Shown: one piece after another, positions 41,364 through 51,367 of the stretch
Position numbering within the stretch: position 1 is the stretch's first letter
Layout: every line of letters begins with the position of its first letter
Assembly: GCA_963977065.1 (NCBI GenBank)
Contig: CAXBNF010000002.1
Location: forward strand, 124,001-188,000
Direction of reading: 5' to 3'
DNA length: 64,000 bases
DNA from: Planktosalinus sp963977065
Lineage (GTDB): Bacteria; Bacteroidota; Bacteroidia; Flavobacteriales; Flavobacteriaceae
Made by a program: the position numbers and the translations under genes
The notes under the pieces: model-generated
Database searches by the model: none
The model's input: only the letters and a program-made list of their open reading frames with translations
Told to the model about the DNA's origin: nothing

Positions 41364-42540
41364 TTAATATATCTAATGGACTTTCTTGACGTGTTTCATT
41401 TAAAATTTCTTGACGTTTTGCACTCACACTTAAAATGATACCTAGAGCGAGACAGGTCATCCAAATGGATGTTCCTCCACTGCTAATGAGCGGCAATGTT
41501 TGTCCCGTAACCGGAAAAAGCTCCACCGCTACTGCCATATTAATAATGGCTTGAAAGATGATGGGAATGCCCACAGCTACTATAACCAATTTGCCAAATC
41601 TGGTATCTGTATTTCCTGCGACTATTAGGATTCTAACTAACAAAAGAGTATAAAAAAACATAAGTACCAATGCCCCTGCAAGTCCATATTCTTCAATAAT
41701 AACCGCAAAAATAAAATCTGATGAAGACTGAGGCAGGAAGTTTTTTTGTACACTTTTTCCAGGTCCGAGTCCTGTAACGCCTCCTGTTGCGATGGCAATT
41801 TTTGCTTTTTCAATTTGGTAACCATCTTCTTCACTTTTTTTATCAGTAAAACTTTCCACACGGCTAATCCAGGTATCGACGCGATTGGGAAAAACTCCGG
41901 GAAATGCTTTTGCCGTTAGTACAAAAAGTGCCAACATCACAACTCCCACTCCTAATATTGAGGCGATATACCTCAAAGGGTATCCGCCAATAAAAACCAC
42001 CAATAGTACCATTGAAAACAGTATAGCAGCCGTAGAGAAGTTTGCGGGTAATATCAATGCAATTACTAAAAACACAGGAATCCACAGCGGCAAAATACTC
42101 TCCTTAAATGTGATTACTTTATCCTTGATTTTAGACATGTATGAAGCTACATAAACAAGCAAAACAACCATGGCCAATGCCGATGTTTGAAAAGTGATTC
42201 CCACTACAGGTATTTGTATCCATCTGCTTGCATTGGCACCCTCAATTGTGGTACCCTGAGTGAGTGTATAAATTAGCAGCACTATAACCACAGGTAATAA
42301 AATTATTGACAGTGCTTTGAAATAGTTATGAGGGATTTTATGTACACCAAAAAGGATAATAAATCCAAGAATAAGATGTACTCCATGTTTTATTAAATAG
42401 GAAGAAGTATTTCCACTACCATACAAATATGCCAAATTACTACTTGAACTATATACAGGTCCAAAAGAAAGCACTGCCAAAATACCGGCAATGGCCCATA
42501 TGGCTTTATCTCCTTTTATTTGTTGTATATATTTTTTCAT
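41350..42540 (-). CDS. ftsW: SEDS peptidoglycan polymerase FtsW
   Basis: The 396-residue protein has about ten membrane helices. SEDS features are GANASRWIQIPVVGITFQTSAL, LPANFSTAAILF, a large periplasmic loop (RVDTWISRVESF ... GGVTGLGPGKSVQKNFLPQSSSDFIFAVIIEE) and PVTGQTLPLISSGGTSIW. It polymerises glycan with FtsI at the septum. Location between murD and murG points to FtsW rather than RodA. Confidence 0.93.
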   Translation of the reverse strand: MKKYIQQIKGDKAIWAIAGILAVLSFGPVYSSSSNLAYLYGSGNTSSYLIKHGVHLILGFIILFGVHKIPHNYFKALSIILLPVVIVLLIYTLTQGTTIEGANASRWIQIPVVGITFQTSALAMVVLLVYVASYMSKIKDKVITFKESILPLWIPVFLVIALILPANFSTAAILFSMVLLVVFIGGYPLRYIASILGVGVVMLALFVLTAKAFPGVFPNRVDTWISRVESFTDKKSEEDGYQIEKAKIAIATGGVTGLGPGKSVQKNFLPQSSSDFIFAVIIEEYGLAGALVLMFFYTLLLVRILIVAGNTDTRFGKLVIVAVGIPIIFQAIINMAVAVELFPVTGQTLPLISSGGTSIWMTCLALGIILSVSAKRQEILNETRQESPLDILSETI

Positions 42541-42589
42541 TTTTTATTTGTCACATTTCAAATTAATTTATCCTCTTGACTCCCAACAT

Positions 42590-43924
42590 TTACAAGTTTC
42601 TGACTGCTTCCTTAAATTGTCTGCCACGGTCTTCATAGTTTTCAAATAAATCAAAACTAGCACAGGCAGGAGATAACAGTACAGTGTCTCCACGTTCAGA
42701 AAGTTTGTATGCAAATTGTACTGCTTCTTTCATTGAGTGTGTTTCAGTTATTACCTGTACAATATTTCCGAAGGCATTTATTATTTTTTCATTATCCAAT
42801 CCCAAACAAATAATGGCTTTCACTTTTTCATTGACAAGTGGTAGCAATTCTTCATAATTGTTGCCTTTGTCCACACCTCCCAAAATCCAGACAGTTGGAG
42901 TCGTCATACTATCCAGAGCATAAAAAGTGGCGTTGACATTGGTTGCCTTGGAGTCATTGATATAGGTTACATTTTGAATTTTCAATACGGTTTCAAGGCG
43001 GTGCTCCACGCCGTGAAAATTCTCAAGGCTCTCTCTAATTGTTGCTTTTCTGATACTTAAAAGCCTTGCAACGGTTGAAGCCGCCATGGCGTTTTTCAAG
43101 TTGTGGTTTCCTTGTAATTCTAGACTCTTTGTTGGCATTTGTATGGTTTTATTATCTATTGTTATTGTTATGTTTTCATTTTCAATGGTTGCTCCGTATT
43201 TCATTTTTTTTTGTAACGAAAAGGGCAATTTTTGAGATGCTATTGGATAATTTTCAATGCTACTATTAATTACTTTATCATCTGCGTCATAAATAAAAAA
43301 GTCAGTTTCTTGCTGGTTTTTTACAATATTAAATTTAGAAGCGATATAGTTTTCAAATTTGTAATCATACCGATCCAAATGGTCTTCAGTTATGTTGGTC
43401 AAAACAGCAATATGTGGTCTGAAGTTGATTATTCCATCCAACTGAAAGCTACTTAATTCCAGCACATAAAATTCACGATTACCCTCTGCTACTTGAGCCG
43501 CAAAGCTCTGCCCTATATTTCCTGCCAAACCCACGTTCAATCCTGCTTGTTTTAAAATATGGTGAGTTAAGCTCGCTGTTGTGGTTTTACCGTTGCTTCC
43601 TGTGATTCCTATAATCGTTGCATTTGTGAATTGTGCTGCAAATTCTATTTCCGAAATCACAGTAATTCCTTTCTCAATCAATTTTTGAACAATTGCAACC
43701 TTTTCAGGTATTCCGGGGCTTTTCATCACCAAGTCAGCGTTCATAATAAGGGCTTCAGTATGTGATTCTTCCTCCCAGGTAATCTCATTATGTATAAGAA
43801 CTTCTTTGTACTTCTCTTTTATTTTTTGTTTGTCTGAAACAAACACTTCATACCCTTTTTGGTTTCCTAAAAGTGCAGTACCCACTCCGCTTTCACCGGC
43901 TCCAAGAATCACGAGACGCTTCAT
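42590..43924 (-). CDS. murD: UDP-N-acetylmuramoylalanine--D-glutamate ligase MurD
   Basis: The 444-residue ligase has the N-terminal ILGAGESGVGTALLG, KSPGIPEK, the P-loop GITGSNGKTTTASLTHHIL, GNIGQSFA, LELSSFQLDGI, NITEDHLDRYD, NDSKATNVNAT and LLSPACASFDLFENYEDRG. It adds D-Glu to UDP-MurNAc-L-Ala. It lies two bases after mraY. Confidence 0.97.
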   Translation of the reverse strand: MKRLVILGAGESGVGTALLGNQKGYEVFVSDKQKIKEKYKEVLIHNEITWEEESHTEALIMNADLVMKSPGIPEKVAIVQKLIEKGITVISEIEFAAQFTNATIIGITGSNGKTTTASLTHHILKQAGLNVGLAGNIGQSFAAQVAEGNREFYVLELSSFQLDGIINFRPHIAVLTNITEDHLDRYDYKFENYIASKFNIVKNQQETDFFIYDADDKVINSSIENYPIASQKLPFSLQKKMKYGATIENENITITIDNKTIQMPTKSLELQGNHNLKNAMAASTVARLLSIRKATIRESLENFHGVEHRLETVLKIQNVTYINDSKATNVNATFYALDSMTTPTVWILGGVDKGNNYEELLPLVNEKVKAIICLGLDNEKIINAFGNIVQVITETHSMKEAVQFAYKLSERGDTVLLSPACASFDLFENYEDRGRQFKEAVRNL

Positions 43925-43926
43925 TA

Positions 43927-45159
43927 TTATCTTACTTTTAATGTCACTATAGTTAATACTGCGAGGATGATACCCACAATTAAAAACCGTGTTACTATTT
44001 TACTTTCGTGAAAACCTTTAATTTGATAATGGTGATGAATGGGTGACATTCTAAAAATGCGCCTTCCTTCACCATACTTCTTTTTGGTGTATTTAAACCA
44101 GCTCACCTGCATCATCACTGAAAGGGTTTCTATAAAGAAAATTCCACATAATATGGGTATCAATAATTCCTTTCTAACCGCTATGGCAATCACAGCGATG
44201 ATTCCACCAATGGTCAAACTTCCTGTGTCGCCCATAAAAACCTGTGCGGGGAAAGCGTTGTACCACAAAAAGCCAATAAGTGCCCCCACAAAAGCCATAA
44301 TAAAAATGGTCATCTCGCCCGTTCTGGGGATGTACATAATATTGAGGTAATCTGAAAAAATCACATTACCTGATACCCAGGTAAATATACCGAGTGCAAT
44401 TACAATAATGGCAGAGGAGCCTGCTGCCAGGCCGTCAATGCCGTCTGTGAGATTGGCTCCATTTGAGACAGCTGTAATAATAAATATGACAATGGGTATA
44501 AAAAGCAACCAGGCATATTTCACATAATCCTGGCCAATCCAGGAAATTAATGCTGAGTAATCAAACTCATTATTTTTTACGAAAGGAATGGTTGTAACCA
44601 GTGCTTTGGTTTCCTGATTGGCGATTTGCTGATCGCTCAGTTGTACTATTTGATGTGTCTTGGGTTGGACATTTTCGTCCAGTTTTACTGTGATTTCAGG
44701 ATGAAAATACATGGTTGCTCCCACAATTAACCCCAGTACTACCTGACCAAACACCTTGAACTTTCCGGGGAGTCCTTGTTTGTTTTTTTTGAATATTTTA
44801 ATGTAGTCATCAATAAAACCAATGGCTCCCATCCAAAGGGTGGTAAATATCAAGAGAATGACATATATATTATCCAGTTTAGCAAAAAGAAAAACAGGAA
44901 TTAATGTGGCGAGAATGATTATTAAGCCTCCCATTGTAGGAGTTCCTGCTTTTTCATTTTGCCCTTCAAGGCCGAGGTCTCTCACGGTTTCGCCAATTTG
45001 CTTTTTCCTGAGGTAGTTGATAATTTTTTTTCCGAAAACAATGGCTATAAATAAGGAAAATATAATCGCCATCGCAGAGCGAAAGGAGATAAACTGAAAT
45101 AGCCCCGTGCCCGGTAAATTATAATTCTGATCTAAATATTCAAATAAATAATATAGCAT
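43927..45159 (-). CDS. mraY: Phospho-N-acetylmuramoyl-pentapeptide transferase MraY
   Basis: The 410-residue integral membrane enzyme has about ten helices and the family motifs GTPTMGGLIII, GFIDDYIKIFKKNKQGL (Asp pair), SNGANLTDGIDGLAAGS, FMGDTGSL and the triple His in MSPIHHHYQIKG. It makes lipid I. It is longer than the usual 360 residues because of an insertion at about 160-205 (HPEITVKLDENVQPKTH...). Confidence 0.97.
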   Translation of the reverse strand: MLYYLFEYLDQNYNLPGTGLFQFISFRSAMAIIFSLFIAIVFGKKIINYLRKKQIGETVRDLGLEGQNEKAGTPTMGGLIIILATLIPVFLFAKLDNIYVILLIFTTLWMGAIGFIDDYIKIFKKNKQGLPGKFKVFGQVVLGLIVGATMYFHPEITVKLDENVQPKTHQIVQLSDQQIANQETKALVTTIPFVKNNEFDYSALISWIGQDYVKYAWLLFIPIVIFIITAVSNGANLTDGIDGLAAGSSAIIVIALGIFTWVSGNVIFSDYLNIMYIPRTGEMTIFIMAFVGALIGFLWYNAFPAQVFMGDTGSLTIGGIIAVIAIAVRKELLIPILCGIFFIETLSVMMQVSWFKYTKKKYGEGRRIFRMSPIHHHYQIKGFHESKIVTRFLIVGIILAVLTIVTLKVR

Positions 45160-45162
45160 CGG

Positions 45163-46623
45163 TTATTTGTTTAGTTCCTTTAATAAATGATTTACGATTT
45201 TAAAATCATCAAAATCAAATCGCTCTTTTTTAATTTCCTGATAGGTTTCATGACCTTTACCTGCTATTAGGATAATATCATTACTTTCGGCAAGTTGGCA
45301 AGCGGTTTTTATAGCTTGCTTCCTATCTGTGATTGCCATTGTTTTTTTATAATTTTGGGGTTCTACACCTTTTTCAATCTCCTCTATAATTTTATCAGGG
45401 TCTTCATTGCGCGGATTGTCACTTGTGAAAATCACTTTATTGCTTAGCGCAGAAGCGATATGCCCCATTTTGGGTCGTTTACCCGCATCTCTATTACCTC
45501 CACAACCCACAACGGTGATAAGAGTTTCATTACCTGTGCGGATGCTGTTGATGGTTTCCAATACATTTTTTAGGGCATCGGGTGTATGGGCATAATCAAC
45601 AATGGCAGTAATATTTTTCTCTGAAATCTGATATTGAAATCGGCCGCTTACACTTTCGAGTTCGCTTATGATTCTAAGTACTTCGAGCTCTTCCAGTTCT
45701 AATAAAGTAGCTACACCATAAATAGCCAAAAGGTTGTATGCATTAAAGTTTCCGATAAGTTTTGACCAAAGCTCGTTGTTGTTGATTTTAAGTAACAATC
45801 CGCTAAATTGATTCTCCAATACTTGTGCTTTGAAATCGGCCTGGGTTTTTAATGCATAGGTAAATTTGCGAGCTTTTGTGTTTTGCATCATCACCAAACC
45901 GTTTTTGTCATCCTCATTCACCAGTGCAAAAGCGGTTTTGGGTAATTGATCAAAAAAGGCTTTTTTTACATCGCGGTATTCCGCAAAGGAGTTGTGATAA
46001 TCCAGGTGGTCCTGGGTTAGGTTTGTAAAAACTCCTCCGGCAAATGTGAGTGCCTCTGTACGTTTTTGATGAATTCCGTGGGAACTCACTTCCATAAAAC
46101 AATATTCCACACCGTCAATTGCCATTTCATTAAGGTAATAATTTATAGTAATGGAATCTGGCGTGGTGTGGGTGGCGGGGTATTCATTATCGTCCACAAG
46201 CACTTTTACAGTGGAGAGTAATCCCACTTTATATCCTGCTTTTTTAAAGAGATCGTACAATAAGGTGGCAATGGTTGTTTTCCCGTTGGTTCCCGTGATG
46301 CCAATAAGCTTTATTTTTTCTGAGGGATTGCCAAAATAGTTGGAAGCCATAATTGCCAAAGCTTTTTTTGAATCCTCCACTTGAATATAGCTTACCCCAT
46401 TCACAATAACTTCCGGAAGTTCTTCGCAAATAATTGCAAGTGCACCTTGATTAACAGCGGTTTTGATATACTCGTGCCCATCAGATAAGGTTCCTCTAAT
46501 TGCAATAAAACAATCGTTGAGTGAAACTTTTCTGGAATCAAATACAAGATTACTGAACGTAAGGTCGGTACTTCCAACGACAGCATTAATAGTAACTTTA
46601 TATAGAATATCTCTTAAATTCAT
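45163..46623 (-). CDS. murE: UDP-MurNAc-tripeptide synthetase MurE
   Basis: The 486-residue ligase has DSRKVSLNDCFIAIRG, GITGTNGKTTIATLLYDLF near residue 112, THTTPDSI, MEVSSHGIHQKR, NLTQDHLDYH, DYAHTPDALKNVL and the DNPR motif in FTSDNPRNEDP, which marks use of meso-diaminopimelate. It overlaps the end of ftsI by 4 bp. Confidence 0.96.
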   Translation of the reverse strand: MNLRDILYKVTINAVVGSTDLTFSNLVFDSRKVSLNDCFIAIRGTLSDGHEYIKTAVNQGALAIICEELPEVIVNGVSYIQVEDSKKALAIMASNYFGNPSEKIKLIGITGTNGKTTIATLLYDLFKKAGYKVGLLSTVKVLVDDNEYPATHTTPDSITINYYLNEMAIDGVEYCFMEVSSHGIHQKRTEALTFAGGVFTNLTQDHLDYHNSFAEYRDVKKAFFDQLPKTAFALVNEDDKNGLVMMQNTKARKFTYALKTQADFKAQVLENQFSGLLLKINNNELWSKLIGNFNAYNLLAIYGVATLLELEELEVLRIISELESVSGRFQYQISEKNITAIVDYAHTPDALKNVLETINSIRTGNETLITVVGCGGNRDAGKRPKMGHIASALSNKVIFTSDNPRNEDPDKIIEEIEKGVEPQNYKKTMAITDRKQAIKTACQLAESNDIILIAGKGHETYQEIKKERFDFDDFKIVNHLLKELNK

Positions 46624-48629
46624 GAAGAAAGTTCTAATAGAATTTGTTTTCCTTTTTCAATTTTTTCACCCTCATTCAAGGATTGGGATTTCACTCTTCC
46701 GTTTCCGGAGACTTTAACTTTTAGTCCTAAGTTTTCCAAAAGTGAAATTGCATCCATACCTGTCATTCCTCTCACATTAGGAATATTAGTATGTTCCTTT
46801 TGTGACAGTGTGAAGTATTTTTGATAATCATTTTCTACAGTCGCCTGCAGTACATCCAGATTTTCTACATAATCAAAGTTTGGGGAATCGATATAAATTT
46901 TTTGGGCAATACTTTTAAATACCGGCCCGGCAACATCAACACCATAATAACCTGTACTCACTTTAGGTTTGTGAATGATGACAATACAAGAATACTTTGG
47001 GTCATCTGCCGGAAAGTACCCAGCAAAAGAAGAGATATATCTAGGGTTTTCTGCCCAGTCTTTCATCCAGTATTCAGTTTGGGCGGTTCCTGTTTTTCCA
47101 GCCATTGAAAAATCAGGAGAATAAAGTCTGCTTCCTGTTCCTCTTACTACCACATTTTTGAGAATTTCTCTTACTTTTTGAAGTGTTTCATCAGTTGCAA
47201 TCTTTTGGTTTATGATTTCAACATCAAAAGTTTCAATTTCCTTATTCCAAGCTTTTACCTGTCTTATAAACCTAGGTTTTACCATAACACCATTATTTGC
47301 AATAGCGTTGTAAAAGGTCAATGTTTGAAGTGGTGTAATAGATACTCCATACCCATAAGCCATAGAAGGCAAAGCATTTCGACTCCAGCCGGTTTTATCA
47401 GCCGGATGTGGAATTTTAGGCGTTCCTTCACCAAGTATAGGCAATCCTAATTTTTCATCTAAATGCATAGCCTGAAGCATTTTAACAAAATGTTTTGGCC
47501 TGTCTTTGTAATTTTCATCAATCACCCTTGCGATTGCAATATTTGATGATACTTCCATTGCGCGTGCCATAGATATTTTACCGTGTCCTCCTTTTCTGGA
47601 ATCTCTCACTTTCTTTCCATAAAAGCTATACACCCCGTTTCCGGTGTCAACAACGGTGCTGGTATCTATAACTTTGTCTTCAAGAGCTGCAATAAATGCC
47701 ATTGTTTTGAATGTGGAACCCGGCTCGTGAGATTCACCTATGGCATAATTGAGTTTTTCATAGTAAGTTCCCTTTGAGGTTCTTCCAAGATTTGAAACGG
47801 CTTTGATTTCACCTGTTTTTGTTTCCATAACAATCACGGTACCGTGTTCTGCCTCATATTCTTCTAGTTGCTTCAAAAGGGCGTGGTGAGCAATATCCTG
47901 AATATTGACATTGATGGTTGAAATCACATCATAGCCATCTTGAGGCTCAATTTCATTTTCATCAAAAATGGGCTTCCATTGTCCTTGAGCAATTTTTTGT
48001 TTGAGACGTTTTCCGTCTTTTCCTTTCAGATAATGGCTGTAAGCTCCCTCAAGACCCACTCTTAAAGTATCACCATTGTGGTCGCGCCTTTCATAGCCAA
48101 CGATGCGTTCTGCAATTTTACCAATGGGGTGCTCTCTAACAGTACTTTGTTCTGCAATAAAACCACCACGATAAGGTCCCAGATTAAAAAGTGGAAAAGA
48201 TTTAATCTCTAGATAATCTGAGTAACCTTGATTTTTAGTTATAAGCAGGTATCTGTTTTTATTTGCCCTAGCATTTCTGAAAAGAGTTTGATAATGGCCG
48301 GATGATTTGCCCAATTTTTTTGCAAGTGCGTCTGACAACGGAACAATATTTTTTTCAAAATTTTCTGCACTCACCGTAACAGCATCAAACCGGATGTTGT
48401 AATTGGGTGCTGATGTTGCTAATAAACTTCCGTCATCTGCATAAATATTTCCTCTGTTTGAAGGAATGGTAAAGTTTTTTGTGGTGTTCACTTTTGCGAG
48501 TTCCTTATACCTATCTCCCTCAACAAACTGTATGTTGACAATTTTGAACAAAATGGCGAGCACAAAAACAAACAAACATCCTGCGATGATGTAAAGTCGA
48601 TGTAGTATGTTTTTATCTTCAAATGCCAT
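46620..48629 (-). CDS. ftsI: Penicillin-binding protein FtsI/PBP2-type transpeptidase with PASTA domain
   Basis: The 669-residue protein has a membrane helix (residues about 12-32, YIIAGCLFVFVLAILFKIV), a dimerisation domain with RGNIYADDGSLLATS, and the transpeptidase motifs SxxK (PGSTFKT), SxN (EVSSNIA) and KTG (MAGKTGTAQ). One PASTA domain closes the protein (IPNVRGMTGMDAISLLENLG). It cross-links septal peptidoglycan as partner of FtsW. The ftsL gene ends at the base where it begins. Confidence 0.94.
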   Translation of the reverse strand: MAFEDKNILHRLYIIAGCLFVFVLAILFKIVNIQFVEGDRYKELAKVNTTKNFTIPSNRGNIYADDGSLLATSAPNYNIRFDAVTVSAENFEKNIVPLSDALAKKLGKSSGHYQTLFRNARANKNRYLLITKNQGYSDYLEIKSFPLFNLGPYRGGFIAEQSTVREHPIGKIAERIVGYERRDHNGDTLRVGLEGAYSHYLKGKDGKRLKQKIAQGQWKPIFDENEIEPQDGYDVISTINVNIQDIAHHALLKQLEEYEAEHGTVIVMETKTGEIKAVSNLGRTSKGTYYEKLNYAIGESHEPGSTFKTMAFIAALEDKVIDTSTVVDTGNGVYSFYGKKVRDSRKGGHGKISMARAMEVSSNIAIARVIDENYKDRPKHFVKMLQAMHLDEKLGLPILGEGTPKIPHPADKTGWSRNALPSMAYGYGVSITPLQTLTFYNAIANNGVMVKPRFIRQVKAWNKEIETFDVEIINQKIATDETLQKVREILKNVVVRGTGSRLYSPDFSMAGKTGTAQTEYWMKDWAENPRYISSFAGYFPADDPKYSCIVIIHKPKVSTGYYGVDVAGPVFKSIAQKIYIDSPNFDYVENLDVLQATVENDYQKYFTLSQKEHTNIPNVRGMTGMDAISLLENLGLKVKVSGNGRVKSQSLNEGEKIEKGKQILLELSS

Positions 48630-48955
48630 TAGTCTTCGTTTTGTGATACAATTTTAATTTTATGTGGAGGGTTTGTGGAGGGCTTTAAACCCTTTTTTTC
48701 CATTTGAGCAACCACTTTACTTTCCATTTTCACCTTCATTAACTTGGAACGCATATCAACAAATTCGCTCCTCAATTCTTTTACTTCGTTGTTTAATTTA
48801 GCTATTTCATGTACTTTTCTGTCTGCACTGTGTGCACTAGAAATCATTATCAATGCGAGCACCGAAAGAAAAATGATAAACTTCCAGTTTTTGAATGCAT
48901 CTTCATTGATTAAAAATTTTCCTTTGAGTATATCATAGATTTTATTTTTCATCAT
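48629..48955 (-). CDS. ftsL: FtsL-like division protein
   Basis: A 108-residue bitopic protein with a membrane helix at about residues 26-41 (FIIFLSVLALIMISSA) and a periplasmic coiled coil (KVHEIAKLNNEVKELRSEF). The size, topology and place between rsmH and ftsI are those of FtsL, whose sequence is poorly conserved. It should form the FtsQ-B-L complex with FtsQ. Confidence 0.82.
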   Translation of the reverse strand: MMKNKIYDILKGKFLINEDAFKNWKFIIFLSVLALIMISSAHSADRKVHEIAKLNNEVKELRSEFVDMRSKLMKVKMESKVVAQMEKKGLKPSTNPPHKIKIVSQNED

Positions 48956-48963
48956 TACCCTTT

Positions 48964-49863
48964 TTACAAACGTTCTGCAATGCGCAATTTTGCGCTGCGT
49001 GCTCTACTATTCTCCTTAATTTCTTTAGCTGATGGCACAATGAGTTTTCCCACTTTTTTAAAAGGGACATCCACATGGCCAAACATATCCTTTTCGGGCT
49101 CACCTTCAAACAAACCATTTCTTATAAATCGCTTTACCAATCTGTCCTCCAAAGAATGATAGGAGATTAAGCTCAACCTTCCGCCGGTATTTAAGAGGTC
49201 TGTTGTTTGAAGTAAAAATTCTTTTAACGCCTGGATTTCCTGATTTACCTCTATGCGGATGGCTTGAAACACCTGAGCCAATATTTTATTTTCTCTGTGT
49301 TTTGGCAAAAACCTTCCCATTGCTTTTTTTAAATCTTCACTTGTTTTGATGGGAGCCACCCCTCTGTTTTCGACAATTAATCGTGCCATTCCGGCGGCAG
49401 ACTTCAATTCCCCATATTGAAAAAGCAATTTGCATAAATCCTTTTCGGCGTATTCATTAACAATGTGATAAGCTGAGATGGTATCGTTTTGATTCATTCT
49501 CATATCCAAATCGGCTTCAAAACGTGTTGAAAAACCACGATCTGCAATATCAAACTGATGTGATGAAACGCCAAAATCTCCAAGAATTCCATCCGCTTTT
49601 GTAATGCCGTGCAATCTTAAAAATCGCTTTATGTGTCTGAAGTTTTGGTGAATCAACAAAAAGCGAGAATCATCAATACTATTTTCTAAGGCATCTGCAT
49701 CTTGATCAAACGCAAATAACTTTCCGTGATCACCAAGTTGTTCTAAAATTTTTTGGGAATGACCTCCCCCACCAAAAGTCACATCGACATAAACCCCATT
49801 AGGTTTGATTTGTAAACCTTCAACAGATTCTTCCAGTAACACCGGGTTATGATACATCGTCAT
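48964..49863 (-). CDS. rsmH: 16S rRNA (cytosine-N4) methyltransferase RsmH
   Basis: The protein of about 299 residues has the start MTMYHNPVLLEESVEGL, the SAM site YVDVTFGGGGHSQKILE, DGILGDFGVSSHQFD, RGFSTRFEADLDMRM and NSRARSAKLRIAERL. It methylates C1402 of 16S rRNA. The frame is open to 49941, but the ATG at 49863 (or 49857) overlapping the mraZ stop gives the usual length and conserved beginning. Confidence 0.94.
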   Translation of the reverse strand: MTMYHNPVLLEESVEGLQIKPNGVYVDVTFGGGGHSQKILEQLGDHGKLFAFDQDADALENSIDDSRFLLIHQNFRHIKRFLRLHGITKADGILGDFGVSSHQFDIADRGFSTRFEADLDMRMNQNDTISAYHIVNEYAEKDLCKLLFQYGELKSAAGMARLIVENRGVAPIKTSEDLKKAMGRFLPKHRENKILAQVFQAIRIEVNQEIQALKEFLLQTTDLLNTGGRLSLISYHSLEDRLVKRFIRNGLFEGEPEKDMFGHVDVPFKKVGKLIVPSAKEIKENSRARSAKLRIAERL

Positions 49864-50320
49864 CTCCATTGTTTTTGTCGCCCATGACTTCTTCAGCAAG
49901 GTCTGCAAAATCATTTGCTGCGTCGTCAATGGTTTTTTCATAGTTGTTTTTATCCCAAATTTCTACAATATTGATTGCAGATGAAAGAACGATTTCTTTG
50001 CTAATACCCGCAAAACCAATGAGGTCTTTGGGTATTAACAATCTTCCGGTAGTGTCTAACTCAATTACTTTTACTCCGGCGGTAAACCGTCTCACAAAAT
50101 CATTGTTTTTCCTGCTAAACCTGTTGAGTTTATTTATTTTGAGCATCAACTGTTCCCATTCTTGCATGGGATATAATTCCAAACACGGCTGAAAAACAGC
50201 TCTTTTGAGTATAAACCCTTTATCAAACATGGGAGCCAGTTGCTTTTGCAATGCAGATGGCAGCATCACACGCCCTTTGGCATCTGCTTTGCATTCAAAT
50301 GTCCCAATGAGATTGTTCAT
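49847..50320 (-). CDS. mraZ: Transcriptional regulator MraZ
   Basis: The 157-residue protein has two SpoVT/AbrB-type beta domains, each with the MraZ signature: IGTFECKADAKGRVMLPSALQKQL-like block near residues 4-27 and VKVIELDTTGRLLIPKDLIGF near 85-105. MraZ binds direct repeats upstream of its own operon and represses it. Three suitable repeats are present at 50365-50389. It is the first gene of the dcw run. Confidence 0.96.
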   Translation of the reverse strand: MNNLIGTFECKADAKGRVMLPSALQKQLAPMFDKGFILKRAVFQPCLELYPMQEWEQLMLKINKLNRFSRKNNDFVRRFTAGVKVIELDTTGRLLIPKDLIGFAGISKEIVLSSAINIVEIWDKNNYEKTIDDAANDFADLAEEVMGDKNNGDDDVS

Positions 50321-50347
50321 GATTTGTTAGGTTCTACTTTTCAAATT

Positions 50348-50389
50348 CAAATATATTTATTTTTTCCCACTTTTTACCACATTTTACCA
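50348..50389 (-). promoter_or_regulatory. dcw promoter with putative MraZ operator
   Basis: On the minus strand TGGTA, TGGTA and TGGGA occur at 50389-50385, 50379-50375 and 50369-50365, an exact 10-bp period, with A-rich spacers. A perfect -7 motif TATATTTG follows at 50355-50348, 27 bp before the mraZ ATG. E. coli MraZ binds TGGGN repeats separated by five bases, so this array fits an autoregulatory operator placed over the -33/spacer region. Confidence 0.75.
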
Positions 50390-50562
50390 CTTTGTTGATA
50401 AGTTTTGATTTTTTTTAATCAATTAATCTTGAAATAGTTGTGTAAAAAGGCATTTTAGGAAATTGAAGCTTTAGTGAAAAAAAAAGTATAGAAGAAAATC
50501 TTAAGAAAAATTAAAGTTCAAATAGTTCGCATTTCAAAAATTATTCATAACATTGAAATACC

Positions 50563-50570
50563 TATATTTG
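50563..50570 (+). promoter_or_regulatory. -7 motif TATATTTG before the hydrolase gene
   Basis: An exact TAnnTTTG match 23 bp before the ATG at 50594, directed opposite to the dcw promoter. Confidence 0.5.
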
Positions 50571-50593
50571 TCAATGTAAAAGCAAGCTGTTTT

Positions 50594-51358
50594 ATGATTA
50601 AGAACTTAAAAAGCGAAGGTAAATTCAGTTATTTTGAAATTGGTGAAGGAAAACCATTAATCATTCTACACGGGTTAATGGGTGGTTTAAGTAATTTTGA
50701 TACGGTTACCAAACACTTTTCAGACAAGGGATATAAAGTGATTTTACCGGAACTTCCCATCTACACACTTCCACTTTTAAAAACCAATGTAAAAAACATA
50801 GCTACCTATGTAAAGGACTTTATTGTTCATAAAAACTTAGGAAAGGCAATCCTTTTGGGAAATTCGCTGGGTGGACATATTGCCTTGCTTTGTGCCAAAT
50901 TATATCCGGAACACATTGAGGCACTTGTAATTACCGGAAGTTCGGGTTTATATGAAAGCGCTATGGGCGAAAGTTACCCAAAGCGTGGTGATTATGAATA
51001 CATCAAGAAAAAAGCGGAAGGCGTTTTTTATGACCCGGCGGTTGCCACAAAAGAAATTGTCGATGAGGTTTATGAAACCGTAAATGACCGAAACAAATTG
51101 ATTAGAACACTAGCCATCGCCAAAAGTGCCATAAGACACAATATGGCAAAAGATTTGCCTAAAATGAATCATCCCACTTGCATTATTTGGGGAAAAAACG
51201 ACTCGGTAACACCCCCCAATGTAGCAAAGGAATTTAATGAATTGCTACCTGATTCTGATTTATTTTGGATAGAAAAATGTGGTCATGCCGCGATGATGGA
51301 ACATCCCATAGAATTTAATATCATCCTTGATAAATGGCTTACTGCCCGGGGAATTTAA
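50594..51358 (+). CDS. Alpha/beta fold hydrolase
   Basis: The 254-residue protein has the oxyanion loop LHGLMGGLSNFD, the nucleophile elbow LLGNSLGGHIALL (Ser near residue 97), an Asp in IIWGKNDSVTPP and the catalytic His in EKCGHAAMMEHP. The substrate is unknown. It is divergent from mraZ and nine bases ahead of engB, so the two are likely one transcript. Confidence 0.87.
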   Translation: MIKNLKSEGKFSYFEIGEGKPLIILHGLMGGLSNFDTVTKHFSDKGYKVILPELPIYTLPLLKTNVKNIATYVKDFIVHKNLGKAILLGNSLGGHIALLCAKLYPEHIEALVITGSSGLYESAMGESYPKRGDYEYIKKKAEGVFYDPAVATKEIVDEVYETVNDRNKLIRTLAIAKSAIRHNMAKDLPKMNHPTCIIWGKNDSVTPPNVAKEFNELLPDSDLFWIEKCGHAAMMEHPIEFNIILDKWLTARGI

Positions 51359-51367
51359 AAAACAATC

